A stretch of 23,354 bases of DNA from Chara braunii (taxonomy: Eukaryota; Streptophyta; Charophyceae; Charales; Characeae). The number at the start of each line of letters is the position of its first letter. Positions within the stretch are counted from its first letter, which is position 1. This document shows, in pieces, positions 1-9,086 of the stretch. The stretch spans positions 428,178 to 451,531 of the forward strand of contig BFEA01000554.1 in assembly GCA_003427395.1 (NCBI GenBank), written 5' to 3'. The translations under genes were made by a program, and so were the position numbers. The notes beneath the pieces were generated by a model that was not told the origin of the DNA, made no database searches, and worked only from the letters and a program-made list of their open reading frames with translations.

Positions 1-243
1 ACAGGTGTCACACGAGAGTCGGTCAATAATCCAGAATAAAGTATGATTCGACAACGCTCGCAAAAATTCATTCACATCGAAAATGACCTGACTCATCGTC
101 CCACCATCCCACAGTTCCCACTGGGCAGCTGCACGAATGAGTGCCATATAATGCCCGGGTCTGTGTAAAATACAGGCAAAAATATGAGGATGGTTATCGA
201 GGTCATCGCCTGGCGTCGCATGATGCATAAGAAGGTGGCGACC

Positions 244-309
244 GTGATATATCGTCACAAACAGAACTGCCCGGTAAACCGTAGGCAGAGAGAGAGAAGA
301 GGACAACAA
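244..309 (+). repeat. Dispersed repeat, copy 1 (partner at 2604-2670)
   Basis: About 66 bases recur at 2604-2670 in the same orientation. Shared blocks are ATATATCGTCA, CAGAACTGCCCGGTAAAC, GGCAGAGAG and GAAGAGGACAACAA. The copies diverge after the last block: here an AT-dinucleotide inverted repeat follows (306-339), whereas at 2671 the hammerhead-like core follows. Family unknown. Confidence 0.6.
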
Positions 310-331
310 TATATATATATAGATATATATA

Positions 332-432
332 TATATTGTCACAAGAATATCAGAGGGCAAAAACGAAAAAAAAGAAAAAGAGAGAAAACAAGGGAAAAAT
401 GAATTCGTTTTTTTATCTTGTTCCTTACAACT
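332..432 (+). repeat. Dispersed A-rich repeat, copy 1 (partner at 974-1076)
   Basis: The two segments share GTCACAA, TATCAGAG, GCAAAA, CGAAAAAAAA, an AATTC core, TTTTTTATCTT and CTTACAACT in the same order and at similar spacing, but with different A-run lengths. A fragment of the same family (GAGCGCAAAAGG and CATATATCGT) also occurs near 1419-1449. The internal A tract suggests a retroposed or mini-element fragment. Family not recognised. Confidence 0.5.
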
Positions 433-688
433 CAATATTATATATATATAAATGTTCTAGAGAGAATGTGGACGTAATTAAGATAAGATGCAATTCAGGA
501 AATTCATAGAGCGAATCTTACCGCAGGAAGTAAGGGACAAAGCCGGGAGAAAGCGACAAGAAAGCCGTGTCTCGTCCCGTCCAATAAAAAAAAAAAAAAA
601 AAAAAGGCAGACAATCGAACAACTGCTACGAATGACGGATGTTCGCGAAAAGAGATGATTTGCAAAACACCCCCATAAGTTGAGACAG

Positions 689-976
689 ATGCCAAAATGC
701 CCCTAAAGGATGTGATCAGAGCAGAATGTCCCTCTGACAAAAAACATATTTTGCAATACCCCTGGTGTCGGTTGGACCACCCATCTTTTGCAATATACCC
801 CTACCTGGTACCCTCCAACTTTGCAAAATGTCCCGACCCGATTGCAAACTGCCAAGGCCCAAACGCCAAGGTAGAGATGACAAATTTGAGCACAGGCCTG
901 ACAGGGGCATGCCACAAAGAATTCGGGCCCAAAAGGGCATTCCGCTCTACCGCATCTTTCAGGGGCATTTTGGCAT
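689..976. repeat. Foldback element with arms of about 50 bases
   Basis: The left arm begins ATGCCAAAATGCCCCT (690-705) and continues through GAGCAGAATG. The right arm ends at 976, and its reverse complement begins with the same 16 bases and continues through GAGCGGAATG. Together they form an imperfect inverted repeat of about 50 bases around a core of about 190 bases. The core carries a periodic motif of the type TTTTGCAATACCCC (near 660, 750, 786 and 820). I see no clear target-site duplication, so MITE status is inference. The adjoining 974-1076 repeat starts within the right arm end. Confidence 0.5.
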
Positions 977-1076
977 ATATCGTCACAAAGTTATCAGAGC
1001 GCAAAAGCGAAAAAAAAAAAAAAAAAAGGAAGCAAAAAAGATATCAATTCATTTTTTATCTTCTTACTTACAACTT
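974..1076 (+). repeat. Dispersed A-rich repeat, copy 2
   Basis: Homologous to 332-432, with the same order of short conserved blocks (GTCACAA, TATCAGAGCGCAAAAGCG, an A run, an AATTC core, TTTTTTATCTT and ACTTACAACTT). It directly follows the right arm of the 689-976 foldback. Confidence 0.5.
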
Positions 1077-2237
1077 CCCCTGTTCAGAACCTCTTGAAAG
1101 AGCAGGCGGGGAGAGGGAGGGGAGGCATGGGAGAAAAATAGAACCAAAATGATGGATTCCCCATCTCGGTACGTTCTTCAAATCAGTCACAAAATAAATC
1201 TGACCGACGGATTCTCAACCGCCGAAAAGAAATGAAAAAAACAAAACCCACATGTCGGACCGATTCACAGAATCTAACTTAGATTTTTTTTTATTTTTAT
1301 TTTTTTGCTAACTTGGATTTACGTATGTTGTTGCGGTAAGAAAATACTTTTCTTTTTTTCTTTTTCTTTTTTTTTAAGAAGAGTAATCTTTACGGTAAGA
1401 AAAGATTAGCATGGCCCCTGAGCGCAAAAGGATGCCACGCATATATCGTTAAAAAAAAAAATAGGGAAGAGGTACGAGCCTGTAATTACGTGTTTGCTTT
1501 TTTTTTGTTTTTTAAATGACGTATGTCGCATTTGAGAAGAGGTAAAGAGGTAAAATTACAGATACGGTAAAAAAACGAGTCCGAATAGAGGCGTGGGCAG
1601 AAGCTCCCTAACGACGATTTTTACTCCAACGACTTCAAATCCAGAAACCAAATAAGCTATATTCATTATCATAGCACCGGTATCATCGGACAATCAGCCA
1701 CAAGACGAATCCAAATGACCAACATTTCGTTACACCCATTCCCACTTTCACCTCCCTTTGTTGTCTTTCCTTTCCCCTCTCCAAGAAAGCATCTCAGAGT
1801 GAGCCTCGAAATGCAGACTCTGAGCAGGGCTGGAAAATCCCTGCAGTTGGAGTTCTTCATCTCGCACCCGTTTCTTTGTTCCCCTTCCCCTTCGGAGAAA
1901 TAAAGAAAAGAAGCGGTGTTGATAGCTTTGTTATGTTTCCAGAAAAAAGATTCTGTTTTCGAATCCAGAAACCAGTACTACTAATGGGGGCAGAGGGGAG
2001 GGTTTGGCCGGAGGGTTGAGGGGGAGGCGGGGGGTGAGGGAGGGGAACGATGCAGCAAATCTTCTAGTAGAAAAGGAACGGAGGATATCTGGTAACTGGC
2101 ACACTCTGGAACGTTTTCAGGAACGTCACCTACACACACTGATCTCCAACCTCCTACCTCAATGGACGTGAGCATCACCATTTTTTTTAGTTCTTTTTTT
2201 TTAATCTAACGAACAGAAATTTTCGCCTTGCCTAAAT

Positions 2238-2350
2238 ACTACCGTCTTCCCCCGAACACAACGCACCCTTATTTTGGCCGTATCTAGCCGGAAATATAGC
2301 TTGTATACATTCATTTTTAGGGTGCGTTATGTTCGGGGGAAGACGGTAGT
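2238..2350. repeat. Near-perfect 32-base inverted repeat (MITE-like hairpin)
   Basis: The arms 2238-2271 and 2318-2350 are reverse complements over about 32 bases with a single mismatch; the outer ends read ACTACCGTCTTCCCCCGAAC. The AT-rich loop is 47 bases. Total length is about 113 bases. The flanks (CTAAAT on the left, CAACGC on the right) show no obvious target-site duplication. It could be a MITE, a foldback, or a hairpin-RNA source. The hairpin itself is seen directly; the class is inferred. Confidence 0.7.
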
Positions 2351-2603
2351 CAACGCTTCGATTCCAACTAAGGTGTAGGTACTAACCAGGACGCCTCCGT
2401 CTTCCTGCCTACCTCCGTTCCCCCCGACCCGCCGTCGAGTTCCTACTGACAAGAAAAAAAGAAAAGGACATGTTTCTAGAAACGTCCTCTCCTCATATGG
2501 AAGGCTGCAGCCAGATCGCACCTCTTTCATCAATAAGTCTTTTGAAAAGGAAATGAAAATTACGTCAACAAACAAACAAGTAGACGTTCAAAAATAAACA
2601 ATT

Positions 2604-2670
2604 ACATATATCGTCAAGCAGAACTGCCCGGTAAACAGGAGGCAGAGAGGGAGGGAGAAGAGGACAACAA
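2604..2670 (+). repeat. Dispersed repeat, copy 2
   Basis: Homologous to 244-309 (shared CAGAACTGCCCGGTAAAC and GAAGAGGACAACAA). It ends about 20 bases before the hammerhead-like core on the opposite strand. Confidence 0.6.
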
Positions 2671-2690
2671 ACGAGGGGCTGTGACAAACT

Positions 2691-2719
2691 GTTTCGTCGG
2701 AGTTTCACCGACTCATCAG
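2691..2719 (-). ncRNA. Hammerhead-ribozyme-like core, possibly decayed
   Basis: On the minus strand the conserved core is intact: CUGAUGA (2719-2713), a 5-bp stem II made of GUCGG (2712-2708) and CCGAC (2700-2696) with a 7-nt loop, then GAAAC (2695-2691). Stem II is identical to that of the better hammerhead at 9087-9137. I cannot build a good stem I next to it. A weak type III reading needs stem III as UUGU with ACAG and a GUA cleavage site near 2737, and stem I is then unpaired. The core is strong evidence of ancestry; activity is doubtful. Confidence 0.45.
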
Positions 2720-2970
2720 CATATATGTATATCAATACAAAAGTAAAGGATGATCCCGTGGTATCGGAGAAAATAAAATCGAGAATTTCCCCTCTGCCCC
2801 TCAAAAAAAGGGAAAATCTCCGCAACTGCCTCCTCCGTGTTTGACCTCCCTTTGTTTTTCCCCAGTCGACAAAGCAATTTCTCACAGGGGAACGACGCAA
2901 TCTTCCTTCTCTGAGAAACGAGACATACAGAGCTTGTAGATTCTACCCTATCGCGCATTCTCTGGAAACA

Positions 2971-3172
2971 TTTTGGCCATTGCTTGTCACTTTCATTCTT
3001 CCTCCTCTTCTTCTTCTTCTTCTTCTTCTTCTTCAAGAATTTTGGCCATTGCTTGTCACTCTCATTCTTCTTCTTCTTCCTCTTCTTCTTCTTCTTCTTC
3101 AAGCATTTTGGCCATTGCTTGTCACTCTCATTCTTCTTCTTCTTCTTCTTATTCTTCTTCTTCTCCGCTCCG
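2971..3172 (+). repeat. Composite tandem repeat: unique 20-mer plus (TTC)n, three copies
   Basis: The block TTTTGGCCATTGCTTGTCAC starts at 2971, 3040 and 3106. Each copy is followed by a TTC tract with occasional CTC or ATT interruptions, giving units of 66-69 bases. The open frames across it encode only polyS, polyL or polyF and are not genes. Confidence 0.75.
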
Positions 3173-4015
3173 AGAAAGACGCCCGCTCTTTGTCCATTCC
3201 ACAGAGAATACTATTACAGTATTGCGAGTTCGTGACAGCGAGTGACAGTTAGTTACGTTCTCTTACCTCCACCAAACCGCTGAATCCTCCACCCAATCGC
3301 AATGCACCTTACTAGTTGTGGTCGACGACGACCATGCTTCGGCGAAGCAGCCGCCCGCACCCTCGGTCCAATCCAACGGCGCATAGGTCACCGTCATCCT
3401 GTCTGTCGACTTGCCGCAGCTGCGGCCGCGAAGGCGAGATGATGTCAACCGCAGAGACCACCCCTCGCCAAGCGCAGATCCCAATTGCCTCCGAGACAGG
3501 CAAAAGCAGGAGGAGGAGCAGCAGGAGAGGCTGCTACTGACGCTGCTACTGCTGCAAATGGACTGAAAAAACTCTCTTCTCCTCGTTGGTAATCCTGCGG
3601 CACGAGCGCCGAGCAACACTCTCCTCTCTGTGTGCGTCGACACGTTGCACAAGGTCCTTGGTAATGACGATGACGATGACAGAGATCGAAGTGATGAATT
3701 TGCGCCGTCAAGTAGACGGGTCCTCAGCAGCAGATCTCTCTCGGATTCGAAGGCTGAGAATGCGCCTGCAGACTTGCGATCCTTTCGGACATCGACGGAT
3801 CTCCACGACGGTAAATTAACAACACCGGCCACGACGTCCGGCCGCGGAGCCTCTGGCCACGGCTTGATGCTGGAATGGGGACCTAGACCAGGTATAGATT
3901 GTGATCCAGGGAACAAACTATGGCGAACTCGAAGAGCTGCCATACACTCAGCTAAGTACAAAAAAATCGACCGTGCGTGCGTGAGATGCACGCAAGCACT
4001 CTTCACTAAGTGAAC

Positions 4016-4053
4016 GCACGTACTCAGCCTGTCGTGCGACACTCGAGCTGGCA

Positions 4054-4084
<31 letters not shown>

Positions 4085-4180
4085 GGGAGAGAGAATGCAC
4101 GCGCACTCACAAGCATGCACGTACGCACGGAAGCGGTCACGCACACGTACTCAGCCTGTCGCCCGCCACTCGAGCTGGCA

Positions 4181-4236
<56 letters not shown>

Positions 4237-4300
4237 ATCTCTCTCTCGAAAAAATAACGCGCGCGCACGCACAAGCATGCACGCACGCAGTCGAGCTCGC
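4016..4300 (+). repeat. Imperfect tandem duplication with long (GA)n tracts
   Basis: The block CGTACTCAGCCTGTCG, then CACTCGAGCTGGCAAG and a GA tract, occurs at about 4019 and about 4147, a period near 128 bases. Each GA tract is followed by a CACGCGCAC/ACAAGCATGCACG block (4096 and about 4262), so there are at least two full units and part of another. The longest GA run is at about 4184-4232. Confidence 0.65.
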
Positions 4301-5326
4301 CTCGATCCTCGGTCAAGGCAGGTCTACCTACACTCAACTTACCTGTTTGATCCTAGGAAACAAATGCTACTCACGGTCAGCACAACCGCAATCAAGCGAG
4401 AAAAAAAAAAGGAAATCAAGCAGGCTACCGACGATTCTTAACGTAACGGAAAAGAAAAGCAAACGCCCTCAAACGCAACCTGCAAGCAAACAACGATGAA
4501 AAATTTGTTGGTTGCAATCGCAAACGAACTCGATCTGGTGTGATTGCGGCGACCGCGCCCTCATGCCGTCCTCGGCTGGGAAACACGCAAGCTACCAGTC
4601 ACGATCGGTTCTCTAATGACATTCCAATGGCGCCAAAAGACAGCTACAAAAAGGGGGGCGAGAAAAAAAAAAAAAAAAAAAAAAAATCACCGCAGCGGCA
4701 GTCCGCTCGAGCCCGGCATGAGCAGTCAGTCACGAGGTCTCCCAAAGCGGGCAAAGGTCCGATTCCCGGCGAAAGCCAACACCCGACACCCAACACCCTG
4801 AGGGAGAAAGCACTGGGGGCGGAATGGAGGCCTCTGAAGTTGGCCGGCCAGGGAAGGAAACGAAAGGGCGCAAAGGAAGCAAGCAAGGAAGGAGGTAAGC
4901 AAAGGGAGGAAGCGAAATACTTAGCAATTGTAATTGTTGGTTGACGACGGGAGGAGGAAAGAATGGCGCCAGGCTGCTGTGCAGGACCGATCGGATCAAG
5001 CATGCGTTTCAGCGGTACATGGGATGGGAAAACCACCCGCCGCTCGTGGCAGCTCACCTCGACCGATCCTGCACAGATCCGCGCGCCCTTCTCCCCTGGA
5101 CAGCAAGGCAAGGCGGACTGAACTGATAGCCAATCGGCCGCAGGAGAACAAGTGCATGGAAGAAGAGGGAAAGGCGATGCACGCACGCGCACAAGTGCGA
5201 CTGGCGCCCTGCAGCGAACCGCAGTGCGGACCAGGGTTGCATTTTGGCTGGCCGGCTTGCCAGGCAACCTCCCGCTGCCTCCCGCCGTAGGCCCAACCAA
5301 TCATTGCATGTTTGCTTCCCTAAACC

Positions 5327-5525
5327 GGCGGGAAGGTGAATTTGGGACTTTTTCGCCCCTCGACAAGTACGTACCGACGCTGCGTGTGGGCTGTAATGAC
5401 CCGCCGTCAGGCGGCAAAAACCTCAGCCGCGAAGATGGCGCCAAAAAGGAAATTCGACTTCCGCCGTAGTGGGGAGGCGCGCCGCCCCACTACGCCGCCA
5501 AAAGGGAAATTTCGATCCCGCCCGC
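5327..5525. promoter_or_regulatory. GC-rich block with E2F-like sites and a 60-base direct repeat
   Basis: GGCGGGAA (5327-5334) and GGCGCCAAAA (5437-5446) fit the E2F consensus (TTTSSCGC). The second lies in a direct repeat: CGCCAAAA followed by GGAAATT recurs about 60 bases on, near 5496-5512. A CCAAT box lies just upstream at 5297-5301, and another GGCGCCAAAA occurs near 4629. Between the repeat copies, CGTAGTGGGG (5465-5474) pairs with CCCCACTACG (5485-5494). This could be an old promoter; no linked gene is visible, so confidence is low. Confidence 0.2.
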
Positions 5526-5723
5526 CGGCGGCAGAAGAAAAAGGTGCAAGGGTCCTCGTTTCCTCAGGGAAATTAGAATAAAATATAAAAATAAAATATA
5601 AAATATAAAATAATAGCAGCAGAAGAGAGACCTGTAAAAATTAAAAAAAAAGAAAAAAAAAAGGACCTGTAAAAAACACCAACCGACGGTGAGTAGTTGT
5701 TCGACACCATGGACGTGCGGATA

Positions 5724-5847
5724 AGGGCCTCGCTGCACTACTCTCGACATGCACAAAAGACAAAAATCATGGCGGTTCATCTTTCCATATTCTAGCGGAA
5801 GATTCCCTCTCGTTTTGCACATTTCGAGAGTAGTGCGGCGAGGCCCT
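5724..5847. repeat. Long imperfect hairpin with 34-base arms
   Basis: The arms 5724-5757 and 5814-5847 pair over about 34 bases with a few mismatches; the outer parts read AGGGCCTCGC on the left and GCGAGGCCCT on the right. Inside the 56-base loop, ATCTTTCC and GGAAGAT extend the stem. The shape suits a MITE or foldback, or a small-RNA precursor. No clear target-site duplication was found. Confidence 0.6.
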
Positions 5848-6008
5848 AGAAAAGTCTGCCCGGCCCATACATACCCCTCCGGCACTCTCGCCCTCGTGAT
5901 CGTCTTCTGTCCCGTGCCGTGCCAAATGGCGGCTGTTGATGTCGTCTCCCACCCTGTCTGCCTCCGAAATACGTGGCTCTCCCTTCGCCTTGGGGGCTTC
6001 GTTCCCCT

Positions 6009-6092
6009 ACTCGCCGGATGAAAAAGATGACGAATGCATCTGGCGGAAACCGCTGTCACAATACATTCGTCATGTTCTCATTCGGCGACTGG
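6009..6092. repeat. Nested hairpin with arms of about 27 bases
   Basis: The left arm (about 6010-6036) contains TCGCCGGATGA and then ATGACGAATG. The right arm (6064-6091) contains CATTCGTCAT and then TCATTCGGCGA. They pair with a few mismatches. The loop holds a smaller stem, GCGG with CCGC (6043-6053). It lies 160 bases from the 5724-5847 hairpin; both are immediately followed by or end in a GAGGCCCTA block (about 5840 and 6097). Confidence 0.5.
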
Positions 6093-6616
6093 TGGAGAGA
6101 GGCCCTACCACGCCAAAATTCCGCTAATTGACGACTCTGCTCATGCAGCTCCCGGGAGGAGCTTCCTGCATCCTCGCGTCAGAACGGTTTGGAGCGGTCG
6201 TTGGATAAGCAGCGCTTACGTAAGCGAAAAGGCACAATCTGTGATTTGAACTTTCCTGCATGCATCTGACTGCAAGCACCGCCGGATTCAATCGAAAAAG
6301 TCCCCAAGGCTGGGCCGTGGACACACGTGACTGAGGAGTGGCTACACACAGGGAACCGCGCTGGGCGCGGGTCCGCAGCCCAGGTAGGTAGTGCTTGAAG
6401 CCTCATGTGATCTCGGTAGAGAAAAAGGAAAGAATCCTGAGCGGCCTTGCGCAGCAGGTAGCAGGTGGTCGGCCAACGGCCAATCGACATGGGAAGGCTG
6501 CAGGCAAGGGCCTCGCCACACTGTCGAAAACCAGATTTTCAACAGTTCGTCACCCCCCCTCACAGGTACAGCTGCACGGCTCCCCGTCCGCCACAATCTG
6601 TGTGGGTGCGTAGCAA

Positions 6617-6665
6617 GTGCAAATGGCCTGTGCACCACCGGCGGACGTTTCACAGCCATTTGCAC
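6617..6665. repeat. 15-bp hairpin
   Basis: GTGCAAATGGCCTGTG (6617-6632) pairs with CACAGCCATTTGCAC (6651-6665), with one bulged C. Weaker outer complementarity, GGTGCGTAG (6605-6613) with CTACGCACC (about 6709-6717), suggests a larger inverted repeat of about 115 bases. Confidence 0.5.
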
Positions 6666-7805
6666 ACCCCCCTTGGGCTGACGGATGGTAAGGATTTCAG
6701 ACACTGCCTACGCACCACCCAAGGGGTTTAGGGGTGGAGCAGGGGTGGACCCCACTGCTCGGCGCCCTGGAAAAAAATTGGCAGACTGATGTGTTGTACA
6801 CTCCACTCGTCTGGAAGCCCGCATGGAAACCCACAATGGAAAGCTTTTTCAGAGCCCATCGACCGTGTCAGAAGCGTTTCCACATGGTTGGCGGCCTGGA
6901 AACTGGCGACGTCATCCTTCCACGACCTCTCCAAAATGGCCTCCCAACCGTGAGGGGGGGGGGGGCATGTTCTCCCTTGGAAAGACGAGGTTGTGCGCGT
7001 GTGGTCCAGCTGACGTCACGGTGGACCGTTTTATGGTCGGGCAAGCCCTGACGAATATCCAATGTCCTGTCGCATGGTTCCGATGTGGGCCCTCCCTGGC
7101 TGCCCTGCACGGCCCCTCCTTTTCGAAACGGCAACGGTTTTCGAATTTGAAATTGGGCGGGCTGGGGACGATGGCCAGCCATGCACCTGTGATGCAGCCA
7201 TAGAGTGGCACCATATGAACACGTGCGAATCCCGTTAGCCGTGCACATTGTCCTCGTCTCGACTGTCGGGATCTGATTGTGTTCGCAGTGTAATGGCATC
7301 GCTGACAAGCATCATAGGCGCAGGGCATGGGGCCTGTGCTCAGGGTCATCGGTTTTGGCGGCGTCATTGGCCAGAGTGTGGGCGAGGGTTGCATTCGGAA
7401 GGGGTGGGTGGTGTGTGTGATGATCAACCTCACGCCCTGCGCTGTGATGCCCAACCTCACGCCCGGCGCGACTTCCTGATCGGAGTGGGATGTGGGCCTG
7501 GAAGTGCGAAAAGGGGTGTGCCACGGATTTTTGGGAAATTGGGCGTGGAGTCCCAGGTCAGAATTGTGATCTCCTGTGGCAAGGTTTTAGGGGCATAGGT
7601 GCAATGAGGCTAAGGGACGAGTTACTTTTGGTCAGATGGCGGTGTCGGGACAAAAATCCATGTGAGGGTTTTTGCCCGAGCTTTTCAAGGTCAGACACTG
7701 TCCGACCCTTTCTTGAATTGAAAGACTTGATGAGATCGGCGTTGCCAAAGTTATTCAGACCAACCCTATAATCGAGAGACTTAAAACCTAATGTCGTCGA
7801 CATGG

Positions 7806-7837
7806 GACGTCGTTGACGTGAGACGTCATTGACGTTC
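7806..7837 (+). promoter_or_regulatory. Cluster of ACGT-core elements in the LTR
   Basis: Four ACGT cores (7807, 7815, 7823 and 7832) lie in GACGTCG, TGACGTGA, GACGTCAT and TGACGTT contexts within 30 bases. TGACG and GACGTCA are known plant bZIP (TGA/as-1 type) contexts. The cluster is kept in the 3' LTR (21182-21230), where a further TGACGTCG is present. An enhancer role in U3 is inference. Confidence 0.35.
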
Positions 7838-8114
7838 GATCGAACGGCAAGAGTCAGCGGTACGGCTGTCGTCAGCGGTTTTCGACGAGGCCGCAGTGGT
7901 GCGCAGTCAGGGAAGGAACTAAAGCTAAGCCTAGTCTACCTAAAATAATGACGCGCGGCTGCTAAGCCACGCGATTCAGGGCCTAAGTAGCCTAAAAACA
8001 AGGGTGCGTCGGGTGTGGAGCCGCGGCACAGGGGGAATACGAAGACGGGATTTTAATTCTAGGGTCGCGGGGGTTGACAGGTTGATGCCAAGGCCACGCG
8101 GCCAGCTGAGCGTG

Positions 8115-8198
8115 CAAGGCCACAAGCAGGCGAGCCCTGCAGGGCCAAGGCAGGCCGGGCCTGTAAGGCTATGGGCAGGCAGGGCCTGCGAGGCCGCG
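8115..8198 (+). repeat. GC-rich imperfect tandem repeat in the LTR
   Basis: About three units of roughly 25 bases built on AGGC, GCAGGC and GGGCCTG blocks (for example GGCAGGCCGGGCCTGTAAGG). The same structure is at about 21505-21595 in the 3' LTR. Confidence 0.5.
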
Positions 8199-8244
8199 GA
8201 ACGGGGGACATTGGCTGGGCTAAGCTCTTCTTATAGGAGGGCTG

Positions 8245-8353
8245 CTCCTATCACTGTTGTGATAGGAGCTAGCCCAGTAGGTTACCGTACGAAACTCTTA
8301 CCCGACAGATACCGGGATCGAATTTGACATGCCATCCTACTGGGCAAGGCTCC
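8245..8353 (+). other. Stem-loop plus flanking inverted repeat in the LTR
   Basis: CTCCTATCAC (8245-8254) and GTGATAGGAG (8259-8268) form a perfect 10-bp stem with a TGTT loop. The 3' side then begins a second inverted repeat: 8265-8281 pairs with 8336-8353 through GCCCAGTAGG and CCTACTGGGC, with GGAGC and GCTCC at the outer ends. In the 3' LTR the first loop region carries an internal duplication of ATCACTGTCGTGAT (21645-21676). Confidence 0.6.
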
Positions 8354-8902
8354 TTTTGGAGCTGCCCTGCTATAACCCTGCCTGCGCGATCGGTTCTGGC
8401 CGTCCGATCGCATAGATCGCACGGCCCAGATCGGGCGCGTGGTTGAGCATGGCCCTGCGTAAGGATGGCATGCGTAAATCGAGAAATGATTCGATGTTTT
8501 TTTTTTTTTTTTGAATTTTGAATTTATTTGGAGAAAAAAAAAGGAGAAAAAGAGGATGAGGGTCTCTCAGGGCTGAAGCCCCACTAACAAAAGGGGTAGG
8601 ATCGAGCTCCTGAATCTGGATGTGTTTTAAGCAGAGATGCTGGAAAGCGGTTCAATCTCGACTTCCTGCACATCTCCGCAAACCTGTCCACATTCGGACA
8701 GTCGATCCGATCCTCTCCGCCGGTGGGAACACACCCCAACATTCGGGGTCGTATCATGGCTTTCAGCCACATGATGACACAACCGTTGGCTTATGCCAAC
8801 AGAACAAAAAAAAAAAAAAACTAAAACTAAACTAACGTGGAGCGCCACATGGCGCCATATGAAGTGACAGGGGCACTTTAGTCCCCAGCCAATGTGACAG
8901 GC

Positions 8903-9060
8903 GCCCGTTACAAACGGGCAGCCACGATTTAGGTAAGTTTTTTGTCTTTCTTTTTAGATTCAATTAGATTTTTTTAAAAGATTTTGTCTAGATCCTTTTT
9001 TTGTCTTTTTCTTTTCTTTTTTTGAGAGATTGTGTGCCCGTTCGTTTCGGACGAACGGGC
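8903..9060. repeat. Pair of hairpins with shared GCCCGTT/AACGGGC arms
   Basis: Hairpin A is GCCCGTT (8903-8909) with AACGGGC (8913-8919) and a 3-nt loop. Hairpin B is a 10-bp stem, GCCCGTTCGT (9036-9045) with ACGAACGGGC (9051-9060), and a TTCGG loop. The outer 7 bases are identical in both, so the first arm of A could also pair with the last arm of B and enclose the T-rich tract between them. Hairpin B lies just downstream of the hammerhead in minus-strand sense. Confidence 0.6.
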
Positions 9061-9086
9061 AGGAAATAAAAGCATGACTAAGACAT

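Larger units (their letters stand above)
1..7642. other. Repeat-rich non-coding flank upstream of the retrotransposon
   Basis: No reading frame in this stretch resembles a known protein. The longest open frames are either low complexity (polyF, polyS and polyL from A, TTC and GA runs) or proline/arginine/serine-rich frames typical of GC-rich non-coding DNA. Long A or T runs, AT dinucleotide tracts and inverted repeats are frequent; the supported ones are listed separately. The stretches 1077-2237, 3176-4009, 4300-5290 and 6666-7642 show nothing else I can name. The first half is A/T-rich with homopolymers; 3300-3950 and 4540-7640 are clearly more GC-rich. An unspliced exon of an unknown gene cannot be excluded by eye. 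Confidence 0.6.

Noticed and set aside
2238-2350. Target-site duplication to prove a MITE
   Set aside because: Flanking bases do not match at 2, 3, 8 or 9 bases, so no TSD is claimed.
3263-4144. 293-codon open frame on the minus strand
   Set aside because: Its N-terminal part is translated GA repeat, the rest is Ser/Arg/Leu-rich with no recognisable domain, and overlapping frames are equally open. Treated as non-coding.
4644-5300. 218-codon open frame on the minus strand
   Set aside because: Ends in a polyF run from an A tract and has the Pro/Arg/Ser composition of GC-rich non-coding DNA; nothing recognised.
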